Source of the DNA: a virus
Length of the DNA: 64,000 nucleotides
IMG/VR virus record: IMGVR_UViG_3300037468_000493
Coordinates: 1 to 64,000 of that record
Strand: one strand, 5' to 3'
The position numbers and the translations under genes were made by a program. Positions within the stretch are counted from its first letter, which is position 1; each line of letters opens with the position of its first letter. Below the pieces are notes generated by a model, which made no database searches, was not told the DNA's origin, and saw only the letters and a list, made by a program, of their open reading frames with translations. Below are positions 6,902 through 15,057 of this stretch, in pieces.

Positions 6902-6953
6902 CCCCAACAGAAAGCCCCTGATCCAGCGATGGATCAGGGGCTTTCTGTTGGGG
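6902..6953. terminator. 24-bp perfect inverted repeat, bidirectional terminator
   Basis: Positions 6902-6925 and 6930-6953 are exact reverse complements around the tetraloop GCGA. CTTTCTGTT on the plus strand and its counterpart on the minus give modest T content. It separates the convergent csf operon and GIY-YIG gene. The stem is unusually long and perfect for a terminator. Confidence 0.75.
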
Positions 6954-7038
6954 ATATCCGGCTACTCGCTCAGCCACGTCCTGAGCAGGGCAACGGCTTC
7001 GGCTACCGTAGCGCCACTATGGTTACCGAGGGTGGGGG

Positions 7039-7614
7039 TTAGTCGGCCTTGAGGATATCAAGTTCCCTGTTCTCTCGCAACCTTGCGCAGTTATATCGAA
7101 ACCTGGCGACATCTTGCTCAGACCAAAGATCGTCCTCAAGCGCTACAGCCATATCCTCGTCGCCGTCGCAAATTTCCATCAGTTCTCCAAAGTCAAGCCG
7201 GATAGTTTCTTCTGTGGACATTGAGGCAAAGTCCGGGAATCCGACAAAAGTTTTTTCTGGATTTAGTCTTGGGTCTTTGTGCCTCGGGATTTGACGGCCA
7301 CGGGAGTAAATCGGGGCGTTGTTCAATGGTGGGCTGTAAAGCGCTATCAGCTCAGACTCTAATCGCTTCAGATCTACCCAAGGCTCAGTGACCAGGTAGG
7401 CCAATTGGATGCCGCCAATGCCAGAAAGGTCACTCCTTCTATGGTGACCGTTCCATCTACGACGAAGGCTTGTACTGGTTATCCCAATATAAAGAACCTG
7501 CCCCCGAAACATGGCGAAGTAAACCCCGGGAGTTTCGGGCAACTGCCCTCGTCGTTCTATTGGGACGGATGGGAGCAAGCTAGGCTCAATCGTCGCTGCC
7601 GTCATCTGGCTCAT
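7039..7614 (-). CDS. GIY-YIG nuclease domain protein (191 aa)
   Basis: Starting at the ATG at 7614, GVYFAMFRGQVLYIGIT near residue 31 is the GIY-YIG core, followed by an Arg-rich helix (SLRRRWNGH) and a downstream Glu (RLESELIALY), the expected catalytic layout. The C-terminal half is acidic and not recognised. The start overlaps the end of the upstream RHH-like gene by 29 nt. Likely a homing or accessory nuclease. Confidence 0.8.
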   Translation of the reverse strand: MSQMTAATIEPSLLPSVPIERRGQLPETPGVYFAMFRGQVLYIGITSTSLRRRWNGHHRRSDLSGIGGIQLAYLVTEPWVDLKRLESELIALYSPPLNNAPIYSRGRQIPRHKDPRLNPEKTFVGFPDFASMSTEETIRLDFGELMEICDGDEDMAVALEDDLWSEQDVARFRYNCARLRENRELDILKAD

Positions 7615-7864
7615 AGTTGTTCTTCTCCAGTGCCTTGCGCTTCCATTCCTCAACCGTCACGCCCTGGCCTTCGGCTAACTCAGCAGCCATCTGATCTATC
7701 TGCTCAGCATTGGCTTCTACCCTGGCCTGCACCACGTTCTGCCACATTCCGGCAATCGTCTGGCCTTTGGCCTCAGCCCACCAAATAAACCGCTTCATGT
7801 GCCACGCAGGCAGCCGTACAGAGTATCGCTTCATGTTTCGCCGGGGTGACATCGCTAATCTCAT
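7586..7864 (-). CDS. Small RHH/Arc-like protein (up to 92 aa)
   Basis: The sequence KRYSVRLPAWHMKRFIWWAE followed by helices and an acidic tail fits a ribbon-helix-helix DNA-binding protein of the kind that controls its own operon. Several in-frame ATGs near the 5' end leave the start uncertain. It overlaps the GIY-YIG gene downstream, so the two are coupled. Confidence 0.65.
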   Translation of the reverse strand: MRLAMSPRRNMKRYSVRLPAWHMKRFIWWAEAKGQTIAGMWQNVVQARVEANAEQIDQMAAELAEGQGVTVEEWKRKALEKNNYEPDDGSDD

Positions 7865-8069
7865 AACACCACCAAAAGTGTATGGGCTAAGTCGATTCTA
7901 GTCTATTTTGCTGGACAGGTGTTGCATAGGTGCATCACAGTGTGCTACAACAGTCTCATGAAAGCCCGATGAAAGGTCATGAAAGGTCGTGAAAACTTTT
8001 ACAGCCCCTCCAACAATCGCCAGAAGCACCGCACTGCGGCAGCTTTCGGCTATTCGGTATCCAGGGGGC

Positions 8070-8339
8070 ATGAAAACAATCTCGATTCCGACCATGTGGC
8101 GCTGGTGCAAACTAGCGGGCATTGAATCAGGCCTTAGGGAGTTCACGGAGTCTCAGTGTTTTCGCCTTGCCCAAATCGCCCAATGGCTGCGGCAGGGGCA
8201 TTCAGTCGAACAAATCCAACTATTTCTAGGAGTGCAGACCAATGACACAAGCAACCGAACGCAACAACAGCAGCAATCCCAGCCGGGGGCAGGGGTTTGG
8301 GGGGCAGACAGCAACCCCTGGGGCGCATTCTGGGGCTAG
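8070..8339 (+). CDS. MerR-like helix-turn-helix protein (89 aa)
   Basis: ATG at 8070 has an AGGGGG ribosome site; a longer version could start at GTG 7989. Residues TISIPTMWRWCKLAGIE and REFTESQCFRLAQIAQWLRQ resemble a MerR-type winged helix. A glutamine-rich C-terminal tail overlaps the next gene by about 98 nt. First gene of a block leading into the membrane-protein/ATPase genes and possibly their regulator. Confidence 0.55.
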   Translation: MKTISIPTMWRWCKLAGIESGLREFTESQCFRLAQIAQWLRQGHSVEQIQLFLGVQTNDTSNRTQQQQQSQPGAGVWGADSNPWGAFWG

Positions 8340-8679
8340 TCCTCAGGCCCAGGTAGCTGTCGAGATATCGCAGCTACGAGATCAGGTAAATCAGTCTCTA
8401 GGCGGTGCCACGGCAAGCATTAGCGCGATCGTGGATGAGTACCAAAAACAGGCCCAACCCCTTGCGGATGAGGCCTCCACACTGATTTACGACATGCTCA
8501 GCAACCGCACATTCTTCAACCAGGTTGGGCGCAATGTGGCCCAACTAATGACTCAGCACCCCATGGGTGCTCGGCATGAATTGGGAAAGCCGACATTGAA
8601 GCGCTTGTCGTTCGAGCCCTTGAAACCGGGGACTCAACAGAGCTACTTAACCAGTGCCGTAGACACAACGGAGGGTTAG
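8242..8679 (+). CDS. Hypothetical protein (145 aa)
   Basis: ATG follows a CTAGGAG ribosome site inside the end of the previous gene. The first 45 residues are low-complexity (Asn, Gly, Ser, Gln); residues 45-100 look helical (DEYQKQAQPLADEASTLIYD). No family recognised. It ends just before the TTTGACA repeat region. Confidence 0.65.
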   Translation: MTQATERNNSSNPSRGQGFGGQTATPGAHSGASPQAQVAVEISQLRDQVNQSLGGATASISAIVDEYQKQAQPLADEASTLIYDMLSNRTFFNQVGRNVAQLMTQHPMGARHELGKPTLKRLSFEPLKPGTQQSYLTSAVDTTEG

Positions 8680-8698
8680 TTCTAGCCCTGTTAGATGC

Positions 8699-8886
8699 TT
8701 TGACACACCCTTTGACAAAGGCTTTGACACACTCCCATTTTCTGAACCCTGTCAAAGCCTTTGTAAATCTGTCAAACGACCATATATCAACAGTTCAGAG
8801 CTTTGGCTATTCTTCTGAATCTGAAGCTTTGAAACCTGTTCAAAGCCCCCTAGGGCACCTTCTCCCCGTTCAAAAAAGTTGTCAAA
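8699..8886. repeat. TTTGACA iteron-like region with a 15-bp inverted repeat
   Basis: TTTGACA occurs at 8699, 8711 and 8723, exactly 12 bp apart, and inverted as TGTCAAA at 8750, 8770 and 8880. ACAAAGGCTTTGACA (8715-8729) and TGTCAAAGCCTTTGT (8750-8764) are exact reverse complements. A frame is open through it, but its translation is low-complexity and the ATG at 8892 is a better start. This could be an operator array or a replication-initiator binding region. Confidence 0.55.
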
Positions 8887-8891
8887 AACCA

Positions 8892-9407
8892 ATGACCTTT
8901 ATCTCTGCCCCCTCACGATTCTGGCCCCGAATGAGTGTCCTAGGTGCCCTTGGCCTATTGGCTCTAGTGGGCTTTGCTGGGGCCGTCAACACGGTGGGGG
9001 TGTGGAACGGGAGTAAGGCTGAAGAATTAGCCCAGTCCGCCGAGATGGCCGATGCAGTGGCCGCAATTAAGGCGAAGGAAGCTGAGGTTAAGGCCCAGAC
9101 TGATCTAGCTGCCAGCTACTCAGAACTAGGGCTGGCCCAGGCTACTTGCGCGGACACCTTGGCTCAGTTCTATTTCCAGCCGGGGGTGTCTCTGGCCCAG
9201 CAGTTGCAACAATGGGGGTTTGACTTTGGGGCACCTCGCTACAACGCAGACCAATGGGTGCCGCTATTTGATAGCGCTGGGCTGTTGTCCGGAGCCGTGC
9301 GTCGTGATCCTGCGACGGGGCATCAAGTTTTTGTCCAGGCCGACGAACAGACGCTAGATCAGGCTGCAATCTGTAATTCCAATCAGCTTACGAAGGAGAC
9401 CCTATGA
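8892..9407 (+). CDS. Single-pass membrane protein (171 aa)
   Basis: ATG at 8892 is chosen because the upstream extension covers the repeat region. A hydrophobic segment at about residues 15-37 (GALGLLALVGFAGAVNTVGV) is a membrane anchor, followed by a coiled-coil-like stretch rich in Ala, Glu and Lys and a domain with two Cys. Overlaps the next gene by ATGA. Likely part of a membrane assembly with the two downstream genes. Confidence 0.65.
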   Translation: MTFISAPSRFWPRMSVLGALGLLALVGFAGAVNTVGVWNGSKAEELAQSAEMADAVAAIKAKEAEVKAQTDLAASYSELGLAQATCADTLAQFYFQPGVSLAQQLQQWGFDFGAPRYNADQWVPLFDSAGLLSGAVRRDPATGHQVFVQADEQTLDQAAICNSNQLTKETL

Positions 9408-10168
9408 CTATGAAATCAGCAGCACCTAGACCTATTGGGGCACATATCCTATCGCCCTTTGAGTGGGGGGCCAAGTCTGTAGCTTGGTTAACTAACCCTG
9501 CAAAGAAGGGAGGATTTCGGTTTATCGCCTATGGCTTTGCCGTGGGCTGTATGTTGATTCAGGTTGAAACGATTTACTCAGGCATGGACCAGAGCCCAGC
9601 GGCTCAGCATGCTGGGGTAGAGAACCCGAAAGTGCTGCCTAAGCCGGGTTTCCCTGATGGGGCCAACATTGGATATTTGATGCCTCCGTTTTGGAACCCC
9701 ATCAAAAGCACCATCAACTTTGCCACATCGTGGCTACCATTCCGCACTGAGTTCAAGCCCGTTTATCGGTTCTCTGTATGGGGCGACCCCAACTGGTATG
9801 TCGCTTGGCTGATTGGTCTTTCCATTGGCGGCATTGAGGCCATGGCCATTCGCAAGATTGGCGACTGGGGGCAAAAGATGTCCAAGTTCCAGAAGCTAAA
9901 TGGGCGTGTAATTCCAGACCTGAATCCTCAAGCGATCGCCGCTACCAAACTGGCCAAAATTGAGCTTCAGGCTGATGGCCTGGGTGATTACTTGTGGATG
10001 GCAATATTAATCGTCACGGTTTACGGGATTGAATTTTACGCCTTTGTTCGTAGCGTGACTGGGTTGCAGATGCCCATGTTCACCCTGGTTGTCTATGCCC
10101 TGATCAACGTGTTTGGGTTTGAGGCGTTTTGGTCACTGGCTGATCGCGCTGGCGAAGAAAAAGAGTAA
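9404..10168 (+). CDS. Multi-pass membrane protein (254 aa)
   Basis: Hydrophobic segments lie at about residues 37-55, 127-145, 196-215 and 222-243, so about four membrane passes. The intervening part includes a basic stretch. Coupled to the upstream gene (ATGA) and 9 nt before the ATPase gene. This small membrane protein / membrane protein / ATPase order recalls transport or DNA-transfer modules; no specific family could be named. Confidence 0.7.
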   Translation: MTMKSAAPRPIGAHILSPFEWGAKSVAWLTNPAKKGGFRFIAYGFAVGCMLIQVETIYSGMDQSPAAQHAGVENPKVLPKPGFPDGANIGYLMPPFWNPIKSTINFATSWLPFRTEFKPVYRFSVWGDPNWYVAWLIGLSIGGIEAMAIRKIGDWGQKMSKFQKLNGRVIPDLNPQAIAATKLAKIELQADGLGDYLWMAILIVTVYGIEFYAFVRSVTGLQMPMFTLVVYALINVFGFEAFWSLADRAGEEKE

Positions 10169-10177
10169 AGGTATCCC

Positions 10178-12058
10178 ATGGAAAGCATCATCTACAGCGA
10201 CACCTACAACGCCTTGCTCGACTACCATACCCACCTTGATAGCGAGGCTCAGCAGTCACAGGCGTTCACTGGCCTGTATAAGCTCACCAGCCTGGTGGGC
10301 CTGAGCCTGGGAGGGATGACATTGGCCACCCTCACTGGTTGGGGTGCGTTGGTGGTAGCTGGTGCTGGGCTGGGGTATATCGGTACTCTGATCTCAGAGG
10401 GCCGTAAGACCGGGAAGGTAATGCCACTGCCGTTCATCCCTGTGGGCCTTGATGCTGTAGCCCGTGGCGTGGCTCAGGTAGGGGGTGGCGATGATTCCGA
10501 TGAGGTGATCCCTTACCACTACTTGAGCAGCCACCAAAAAAGCGATTACGCTTTGCTGTCTGTGCTGCTGCCTGAGATTGCAGTGGCCCTTGACGAATTG
10601 CCCACCAATACCGCTAAGAAGGTGGCGTGGTCGCGCATGTCCCGGCGATTCCATCAGCACTATTCCAGGCACATTAAAGACAATCCAGACCTGATCGCCA
10701 TGGGTGCAGACCGGGATAAGTTGGCTCAGTTGGTTTTAGCCACCCCTGACGAATTGCGGCAAATTGCCATGCAGCCTACGGCCACGGCATTGCCAGCCGT
10801 GGAACCGCCCCCCGCCATTGGCCCTACCACCCAACTCACTGCGGTAGATGTTGCAGCGGTAGCTGTAGAGCCTGACCCATGGGTGAGCACTCCAGAACCG
10901 TCCATGCCTGTGGAAGTCTACGCAGCCCAGGTGCCTGTGGTTAAACAGCCGCTAGCCGCTACCCTGTCGGTAGCCAAGACGGCTCTAGAGCAGATTAAAC
11001 AGTCACCCTATAAGTCGAGGATTTTCTTTGGGGCACAACGATCGGGTAAGTCGATGCTGGTTGCCATTGCCTCAAAGCAATTGGCCGATCGGGGCGTGAA
11101 AGTCTACCACCTTAACCTGCTGAGCTATGCCAAGGATGGCCTAGACGAAGATGCCAAGTACACCCAGCACTGCGTCAAGTCGGTGCGCGGCGACATCTCA
11201 AAGATGAGTGACCAAGAAGTTACTTGGCTCGTGACCCAGTCGATCGCCCTGGTGAATGAATGGTGGGCACAGGATAACGCGATCCTGATTGTTGATGAAT
11301 GGGCCTACCTAGCTGCTAAAGATTGCCAATTTGCTTTGATGATTCAGCCATTGGTGGGGCTTATTGCAGGGAAGATGTCAGCACTCAACAGCAGCGGCAT
11401 GAAGCGTACTCTAGCGGTGTGGGCCGTCGCACCCAAGATGGTGGCTGGCAACCTCACTGAAAGCGGCAAGTCCATCAAGTCGATGGAGTGTGTCTACGTC
11501 ACCGTGCCCCCGGCTCAGACCGTAGATTGGCAGGGTCAAGGCGTTGGTTTTGACGAGCAGTTGTTCGACCAGGTCAGCAATAACTACGCCATCACCCGGC
11601 CTACTATTTCTGATTCGGCTAGCAGCCGGATTGCATTTGTCGGCGATCGCTGGCTGCCCCTAGGCACTACTCCAGACATGCTGGATGAGCCCTTAGCCCA
11701 CCCTCGCCAACTTGCTATTCCTACCATGCCCCAGTGCGCTGTAGCCGTAGCCGAGCCCCTGGTGCAGTCTGCCCCTATTTCGTTGTTTGATGAGCCTCGC
11801 TACCCAGAAATCAAGGCACTAATTCCTAAGTGCGATGAGGTTACGGCGGGGATCTTGAAATGGTTGGTCAAGCTGGGCAACGGAGCCAAGGTTACCACGT
11901 CAATCGCGGCGGTGGATGCTTGGGTTAAGACTGCCATTCGCCTGGGCAAAATCTCCAATGCCCAAGCCGAAAGCATTACCCCATTCTTGGCAAGACTTGA
12001 GGCCCTGAAGTACCTGGAATCTACTGGCGATAAAGCGTGGATTGTCAGACTGCGCTAA
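10178..12058 (+). CDS. Membrane-anchored P-loop ATPase (626 aa)
   Basis: N-terminal hydrophobic segments at about residues 30-70 (SLGGMTLATLTGWGALVVAG) are followed by a Pro/Val-rich linker, then a P-loop NTPase with Walker A GAQRSGKS near residue 286 and Walker B NAILIVDEW near residue 367. The C-terminal 90 residues look like a winged helix. The layout resembles plasmid coupling-type or Zot/FtsK-like ATPases, but a definite family is not recognisable. A role in DNA transfer, partition or virion morphogenesis is inferred only from membrane anchor plus ATPase. Start has an AAAGG ribosome site. Confidence 0.75.
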   Translation: MESIIYSDTYNALLDYHTHLDSEAQQSQAFTGLYKLTSLVGLSLGGMTLATLTGWGALVVAGAGLGYIGTLISEGRKTGKVMPLPFIPVGLDAVARGVAQVGGGDDSDEVIPYHYLSSHQKSDYALLSVLLPEIAVALDELPTNTAKKVAWSRMSRRFHQHYSRHIKDNPDLIAMGADRDKLAQLVLATPDELRQIAMQPTATALPAVEPPPAIGPTTQLTAVDVAAVAVEPDPWVSTPEPSMPVEVYAAQVPVVKQPLAATLSVAKTALEQIKQSPYKSRIFFGAQRSGKSMLVAIASKQLADRGVKVYHLNLLSYAKDGLDEDAKYTQHCVKSVRGDISKMSDQEVTWLVTQSIALVNEWWAQDNAILIVDEWAYLAAKDCQFALMIQPLVGLIAGKMSALNSSGMKRTLAVWAVAPKMVAGNLTESGKSIKSMECVYVTVPPAQTVDWQGQGVGFDEQLFDQVSNNYAITRPTISDSASSRIAFVGDRWLPLGTTPDMLDEPLAHPRQLAIPTMPQCAVAVAEPLVQSAPISLFDEPRYPEIKALIPKCDEVTAGILKWLVKLGNGAKVTTSIAAVDAWVKTAIRLGKISNAQAESITPFLARLEALKYLESTGDKAWIVRLR

Positions 12059-12136
12059 TCAACACCCAGTACTCTACGGGGTTCTGGCTGGTGGTTCGCT
12101 GCCGAGGTATTCAGATGTATTTACAGGAGGCACCTA

Positions 12137-12508
12137 ATGACTTACCGAAAATTCCCAAAATACGATGCACGAAAATACGCCTGCGCATTTTTTCCATTTC
12201 TCCAGGCGCGGCATATCCATCACACTATCTACAAAGGGCCAGAACGGCTGTACTGGGATATGTTGCCATTGTCGGTGCCTGCCCACTGGCTGATCCACGG
12301 TGTTGCTGGGGGCGTGCTCACGATGCCCAAGGCGGTGACTCGCCAGAACTGGATCGCCCGCCGGTTGCCCCTGACTTGGTTTTGGAAGTACCCCAACCCC
12401 ATGCAACGCCTACTTCATGCATGGTGCAGGGTTCCGGGGTTCCTAAGGATTGCTGGGATTCTGCTGGGGCTGTGGGTCTACATTGCGCCAGGATCGCTAG
12501 GGCTTTGA
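12137..12508 (+). CDS. Small basic protein with HNH-like residues (123 aa)
   Basis: AGGAGG six nucleotides before the ATG gives a strong ribosome site. Residues ARHIHHTIYKGPE and DMLPLSVPAHWLIH look like a degenerate HNH layout (His-His, Leu-Pro-Leu, spaced His), and the C-terminus is hydrophobic (AGILLGLWVYIAPG). Function unknown. Last gene before a terminator. Confidence 0.6.
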   Translation: MTYRKFPKYDARKYACAFFPFLQARHIHHTIYKGPERLYWDMLPLSVPAHWLIHGVAGGVLTMPKAVTRQNWIARRLPLTWFWKYPNPMQRLLHAWCRVPGFLRIAGILLGLWVYIAPGSLGL

Positions 12509-12527
12509 CCCCACACCACCCTAACAA

Positions 12528-12559
12528 AAAGCCCCCCGGTATCCACGCCGGGGGGCTTT
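12528..12559. terminator. Rho-independent terminator
   Basis: AAAGCCCCCCGG (12528-12539) and CCGGGGGGCTTT (12548-12559) are exact reverse complements around an 8-nt loop. Lies between convergent genes and can serve both. Confidence 0.8.
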
Positions 12560-12595
12560 GACTATGAGGACATACCACACTCTACATAGTGTATC

Positions 12596-13261
12596 TCACG
12601 GCCCAACCGTGACAGCCTTGACGAACACCCCGTCAACCATCGCCCCATTACGGCCCTCAATCTTTGCCAGGGCCAGGGCCAAGCACTCTGGGCCTGATAG
12701 TTCCAGTAAGATCCGCGCCTCGTCCTCGACGCACCGAGCAACTGTCCCGATTTCAGCAAAGAGTGATGTATTTGCTATGTTTAGCGATGCCGCGTAGTCA
12801 AAGCTGGTTTTCAGGCCAAGCGCCCAATCACCGACAAATTGCCAAGTGGAGAGTCGATGATTGGGCGCTTTTTGTCGGCATGAATCCAAGGTTACCCCGT
12901 GCATCGCCGCCAGGATAGTCAGCGTTACCAACACATCACCAAACTCTAGGGCAATGCGATCAAGGCGACGATCCAGTACGCCCTCGCCCTCAACAATCAG
13001 CCCCAATGGAAACAACTGCAAGCGCATGGCCTTAGACTTAGCCAATTTCCGCCGCTCTAATTCGGCCTCCCCAATCTCTTCCATGATCTTCTGGTACTGG
13101 CCCTGGGTAGTGCCCAGCAGGGGGCGGCCAGCAGGGGATATGATCCGGCGATGGGTGGCCCATGCCCTGATCTTGGGCTCTAGGGTGGCATAGGTGGGGA
13201 GGGTGCTGGATAAAGGCATGGGGCTACCGTGAGTTATGGGGGTTATTTTAGCTTGGGTCAT
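12596..13261 (-). CDS. MazG-like nucleotide pyrophosphohydrolase (221 aa)
   Basis: Shows the all-alpha NTP pyrophosphatase pattern: EEIGEAE near residue 61 and, after a helix, EFGDVLVTL near residue 107, equivalent to ExxE...ExxD metal-binding residues. Such enzymes hydrolyse NTPs or ppGpp-like nucleotides and are common in cyanophages. The ATG at 13261 overlaps the preceding gene by 14 nt; an upstream ATG at 13276 is possible. Third gene of an XRE-led operon. Confidence 0.65.
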   Translation of the reverse strand: MTQAKITPITHGSPMPLSSTLPTYATLEPKIRAWATHRRIISPAGRPLLGTTQGQYQKIMEEIGEAELERRKLAKSKAMRLQLFPLGLIVEGEGVLDRRLDRIALEFGDVLVTLTILAAMHGVTLDSCRQKAPNHRLSTWQFVGDWALGLKTSFDYAASLNIANTSLFAEIGTVARCVEDEARILLELSGPECLALALAKIEGRNGAMVDGVFVKAVTVGP

Positions 13262-13520
13262 TGTCGCCATCCTCATCTAAAATTTCACTGCACCAATCAC
13301 ACCAAGCCATGTGGGCCGCCCATGGCATCTCGTAATCGTACACCGTCAGCCCGCCGCCCGCATCGCGCTCAAGCTGCACCAAGATCCCCCGATTAACCAG
13401 GGCCTCTATCACCGCCTCATCCCACACACCAGGCGATCGGTGGTGCTCATCCATGGCGTGCCAGTTGGCGCATTGCTGCTGATCGGGGGTGAGGTTGGCG
13501 AAGTCTATGGGGGTGGTCAT
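13248..13520 (-). CDS. Hypothetical protein (90 aa)
   Basis: Overlaps both neighbours (ATGA with the XRE gene at 13517-13520, 14 nt with MazG-like), so clearly in an operon. Acidic, with a CDWC pair near the C-terminus. No domain recognised. Confidence 0.7.
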   Translation of the reverse strand: MTTPIDFANLTPDQQQCANWHAMDEHHRSPGVWDEAVIEALVNRGILVQLERDAGGGLTVYDYEMPWAAHMAWCDWCSEILDEDGDNDPS

Positions 13521-13747
13521 AGCTGGACCTCAGATCTTCCAACCTTGGCTGAATATGCCAAGTCAGTCACCGTCACTTCAAATGCTGACGCCACATCTCC
13601 AATTTTCCACAGTGGCACCTGGGGATCAGTGCGGCCCCGCTCCCAGTTGCGGTAGCTAGCAGGGGTAATGCCAAGCCTTTCGGCCATCTCGTCTTGCGAC
13701 AGCCCTATCGACTGCCGACGCATCTTGAACCAATCGCCTAACAACAT
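13517..13747 (-). CDS. XRE-family transcriptional regulator (76 aa)
   Basis: Classic Cro/C1-type helix-turn-helix: MRRQSIGLSQDEMAERLGIT then SYRNWERGRTDP (residues about 9-43). The length equals a single DNA-binding domain. First gene of the minus-strand operon and divergent from the GGDEF gene, so a likely regulator of the intervening AT-rich region. Confidence 0.85.
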   Translation of the reverse strand: MLLGDWFKMRRQSIGLSQDEMAERLGITPASYRNWERGRTDPQVPLWKIGDVASAFEVTVTDLAYSAKVGRSEVQL

Positions 13748-13805
13748 GATGCCTCAATGATTTACTGCACTTCCACTATATATCAAACTTCTTTATATAA
13801 ACAGC

Positions 13806-13835
13806 TTGACACTAGAGCGAACCAGGGGCTATCTT
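13806..13835 (+). promoter_or_regulatory. Promoter of the GGDEF gene
   Basis: TTGACA at 13806-13811 and TATCTT at 13830-13835, 18 bp apart. The neighbouring AT-rich stretch at 13750-13800 is shared with the divergent XRE gene and likely holds its promoter and operator. The leader (13845-13890) resembles that before 61201. Confidence 0.55.
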
Positions 13836-13890
13836 TGATTTATCGCCCACCACTTCACGGGGCCACCACAATACTCTGAGGACTCACATC

Positions 13891-14403
13891 ATGGCCGACT
13901 ACGAAGACCTAACCCGAGAGCAGTTAATTGAGGCCCTGGCCGCTGCCAATGCCCGCGTAGAGGCCATGCGGATCGACCCCACCTACAAGGTGCTGACCCG
14001 CGTGGCCCTTGACGCAGAGCCACCCCAGCACGGCGCAATCGTGTTCTGGGATGTTGACCACATGCACGAGCTTAATGAGCAATGGAGCTACGAGATTGTG
14101 GATGCTCGCATCCGGCTGGTTTGCCAGTCAATCAGAGAGCGGGAAGACTGCATCCTGGTGGCCCGGTGGTACTCCGGGGACGAGCTTATCTACTGCTGCC
14201 CCACTGCTGATGCCGCCCTCGCCGCTGAGCGCATCGTTGAGCTATTCCGGGCTCAGGGCATTGGTATCACTGCCGGGGTCGCCAACATTGGCCCCGACGG
14301 CTGGCAGGCTGCGGTCAGCGCGGCATCGTCGCTGGTGCAGTCTGCGAAGAAAGCGGGAGACAGGGGCCGTGTGCATTTTATACTTAAAGCCCCAAAAGTA
14401 TAA
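13891..14403 (+). CDS. Stand-alone GGDEF-domain (nucleotide cyclase-like) protein (170 aa)
   Basis: After a short helical lead, DPTYKVLTR near residue 30 stands for the D-x-L-T-x-L-x-N entry of GGDEF domains, IVFWDVDHMHELNEQ near residue 50 for the metal-binding D-x-D-x-F-K strand, and YSGDEL near residue 94 for the GG(D/E)EF loop, here SGDEL. The spacing and length equal one GGDEF/palm domain with no sensor. It may make c-di-GMP or another cyclic nucleotide, or be a minimal CRISPR-polymerase-like enzyme. The first Gly to Ser change could alter activity. Confidence 0.75.
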   Translation: MADYEDLTREQLIEALAAANARVEAMRIDPTYKVLTRVALDAEPPQHGAIVFWDVDHMHELNEQWSYEIVDARIRLVCQSIREREDCILVARWYSGDELIYCCPTADAALAAERIVELFRAQGIGITAGVANIGPDGWQAAVSAASSLVQSAKKAGDRGRVHFILKAPKV

Positions 14404-14437
14404 TTCTGGGGATTCAAATTGTACTTGAGTAGAAACA

Positions 14438-14653
14438 ATGAAAGCACTTTCAGATCTGCCCAACACTGAAGGATTCGAGTTTCAAGCCGTCTTGAAGGAT
14501 GGCACTACAACGCCTTGCAAAGTGGTTTTGCATCCTGATGGGTATCACACCACAGATTTACCGTTCAGTACGCTTAAAAGATGGTTTTATACGGCTGAGG
14601 CCCACGGCACAGAGAGGGCGTTTGCAAGTAATTTATTGAGGATAAACCCATGA
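14438..14653 (+). CDS. Hypothetical protein (71 aa)
   Basis: Small protein in the GGDEF transcription unit, 34 nt downstream. The sequence FEFQAVLKDGTTTPCKVVLH suggests a small beta barrel. Its stop overlaps the next ATG (14650-14653). Confidence 0.65.
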   Translation: MKALSDLPNTEGFEFQAVLKDGTTTPCKVVLHPDGYHTTDLPFSTLKRWFYTAEAHGTERAFASNLLRINP

Positions 14654-15057
14654 CCCACCCCAACGCAGAACCGTTGACCGAAGCCGAGCATGAGAGGGTG
14701 AATCAGTTGATTAATGAGCTGAATCAGTTGATTAATGATACGTACTTAAAACCCAGCGATTTCTTGTCCCACCCCTGGGACAGCGTTACTCAGAATAACG
14801 AGCACGAAAGGATTGCTCGAAACATAATGGTCATTCTGTCCCGCACGGGTAATAAATGGCGCTCAATCCAATGGGACGAGTACACCACTGAGCGGGCTAA
14901 GGATGGCAGCTTCAACGCGCTCAAAGAACGCCCTTGCTTTGAGCGCGTTGTGAGCTACTGCGCAAGCCCAGAAACGGCTAAATCTTTCTCGCCTGGATGG
15001 ATGCGCGATACAGACAAGTTAACGGCAGCTTATTTTGACACCCACGCCGCCGGGTAA
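14650..15057 (+). CDS. Hypothetical protein (135 aa)
   Basis: Coupled by ATGA to the previous gene. The N-terminus has an internal duplication, VNQLINELNQLIND. Helical and acidic overall. Overlaps the convergent 15030-15230 gene by 28 nt. No family recognised. Confidence 0.65.
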   Translation: MTHPNAEPLTEAEHERVNQLINELNQLINDTYLKPSDFLSHPWDSVTQNNEHERIARNIMVILSRTGNKWRSIQWDEYTTERAKDGSFNALKERPCFERVVSYCASPETAKSFSPGWMRDTDKLTAAYFDTHAAG

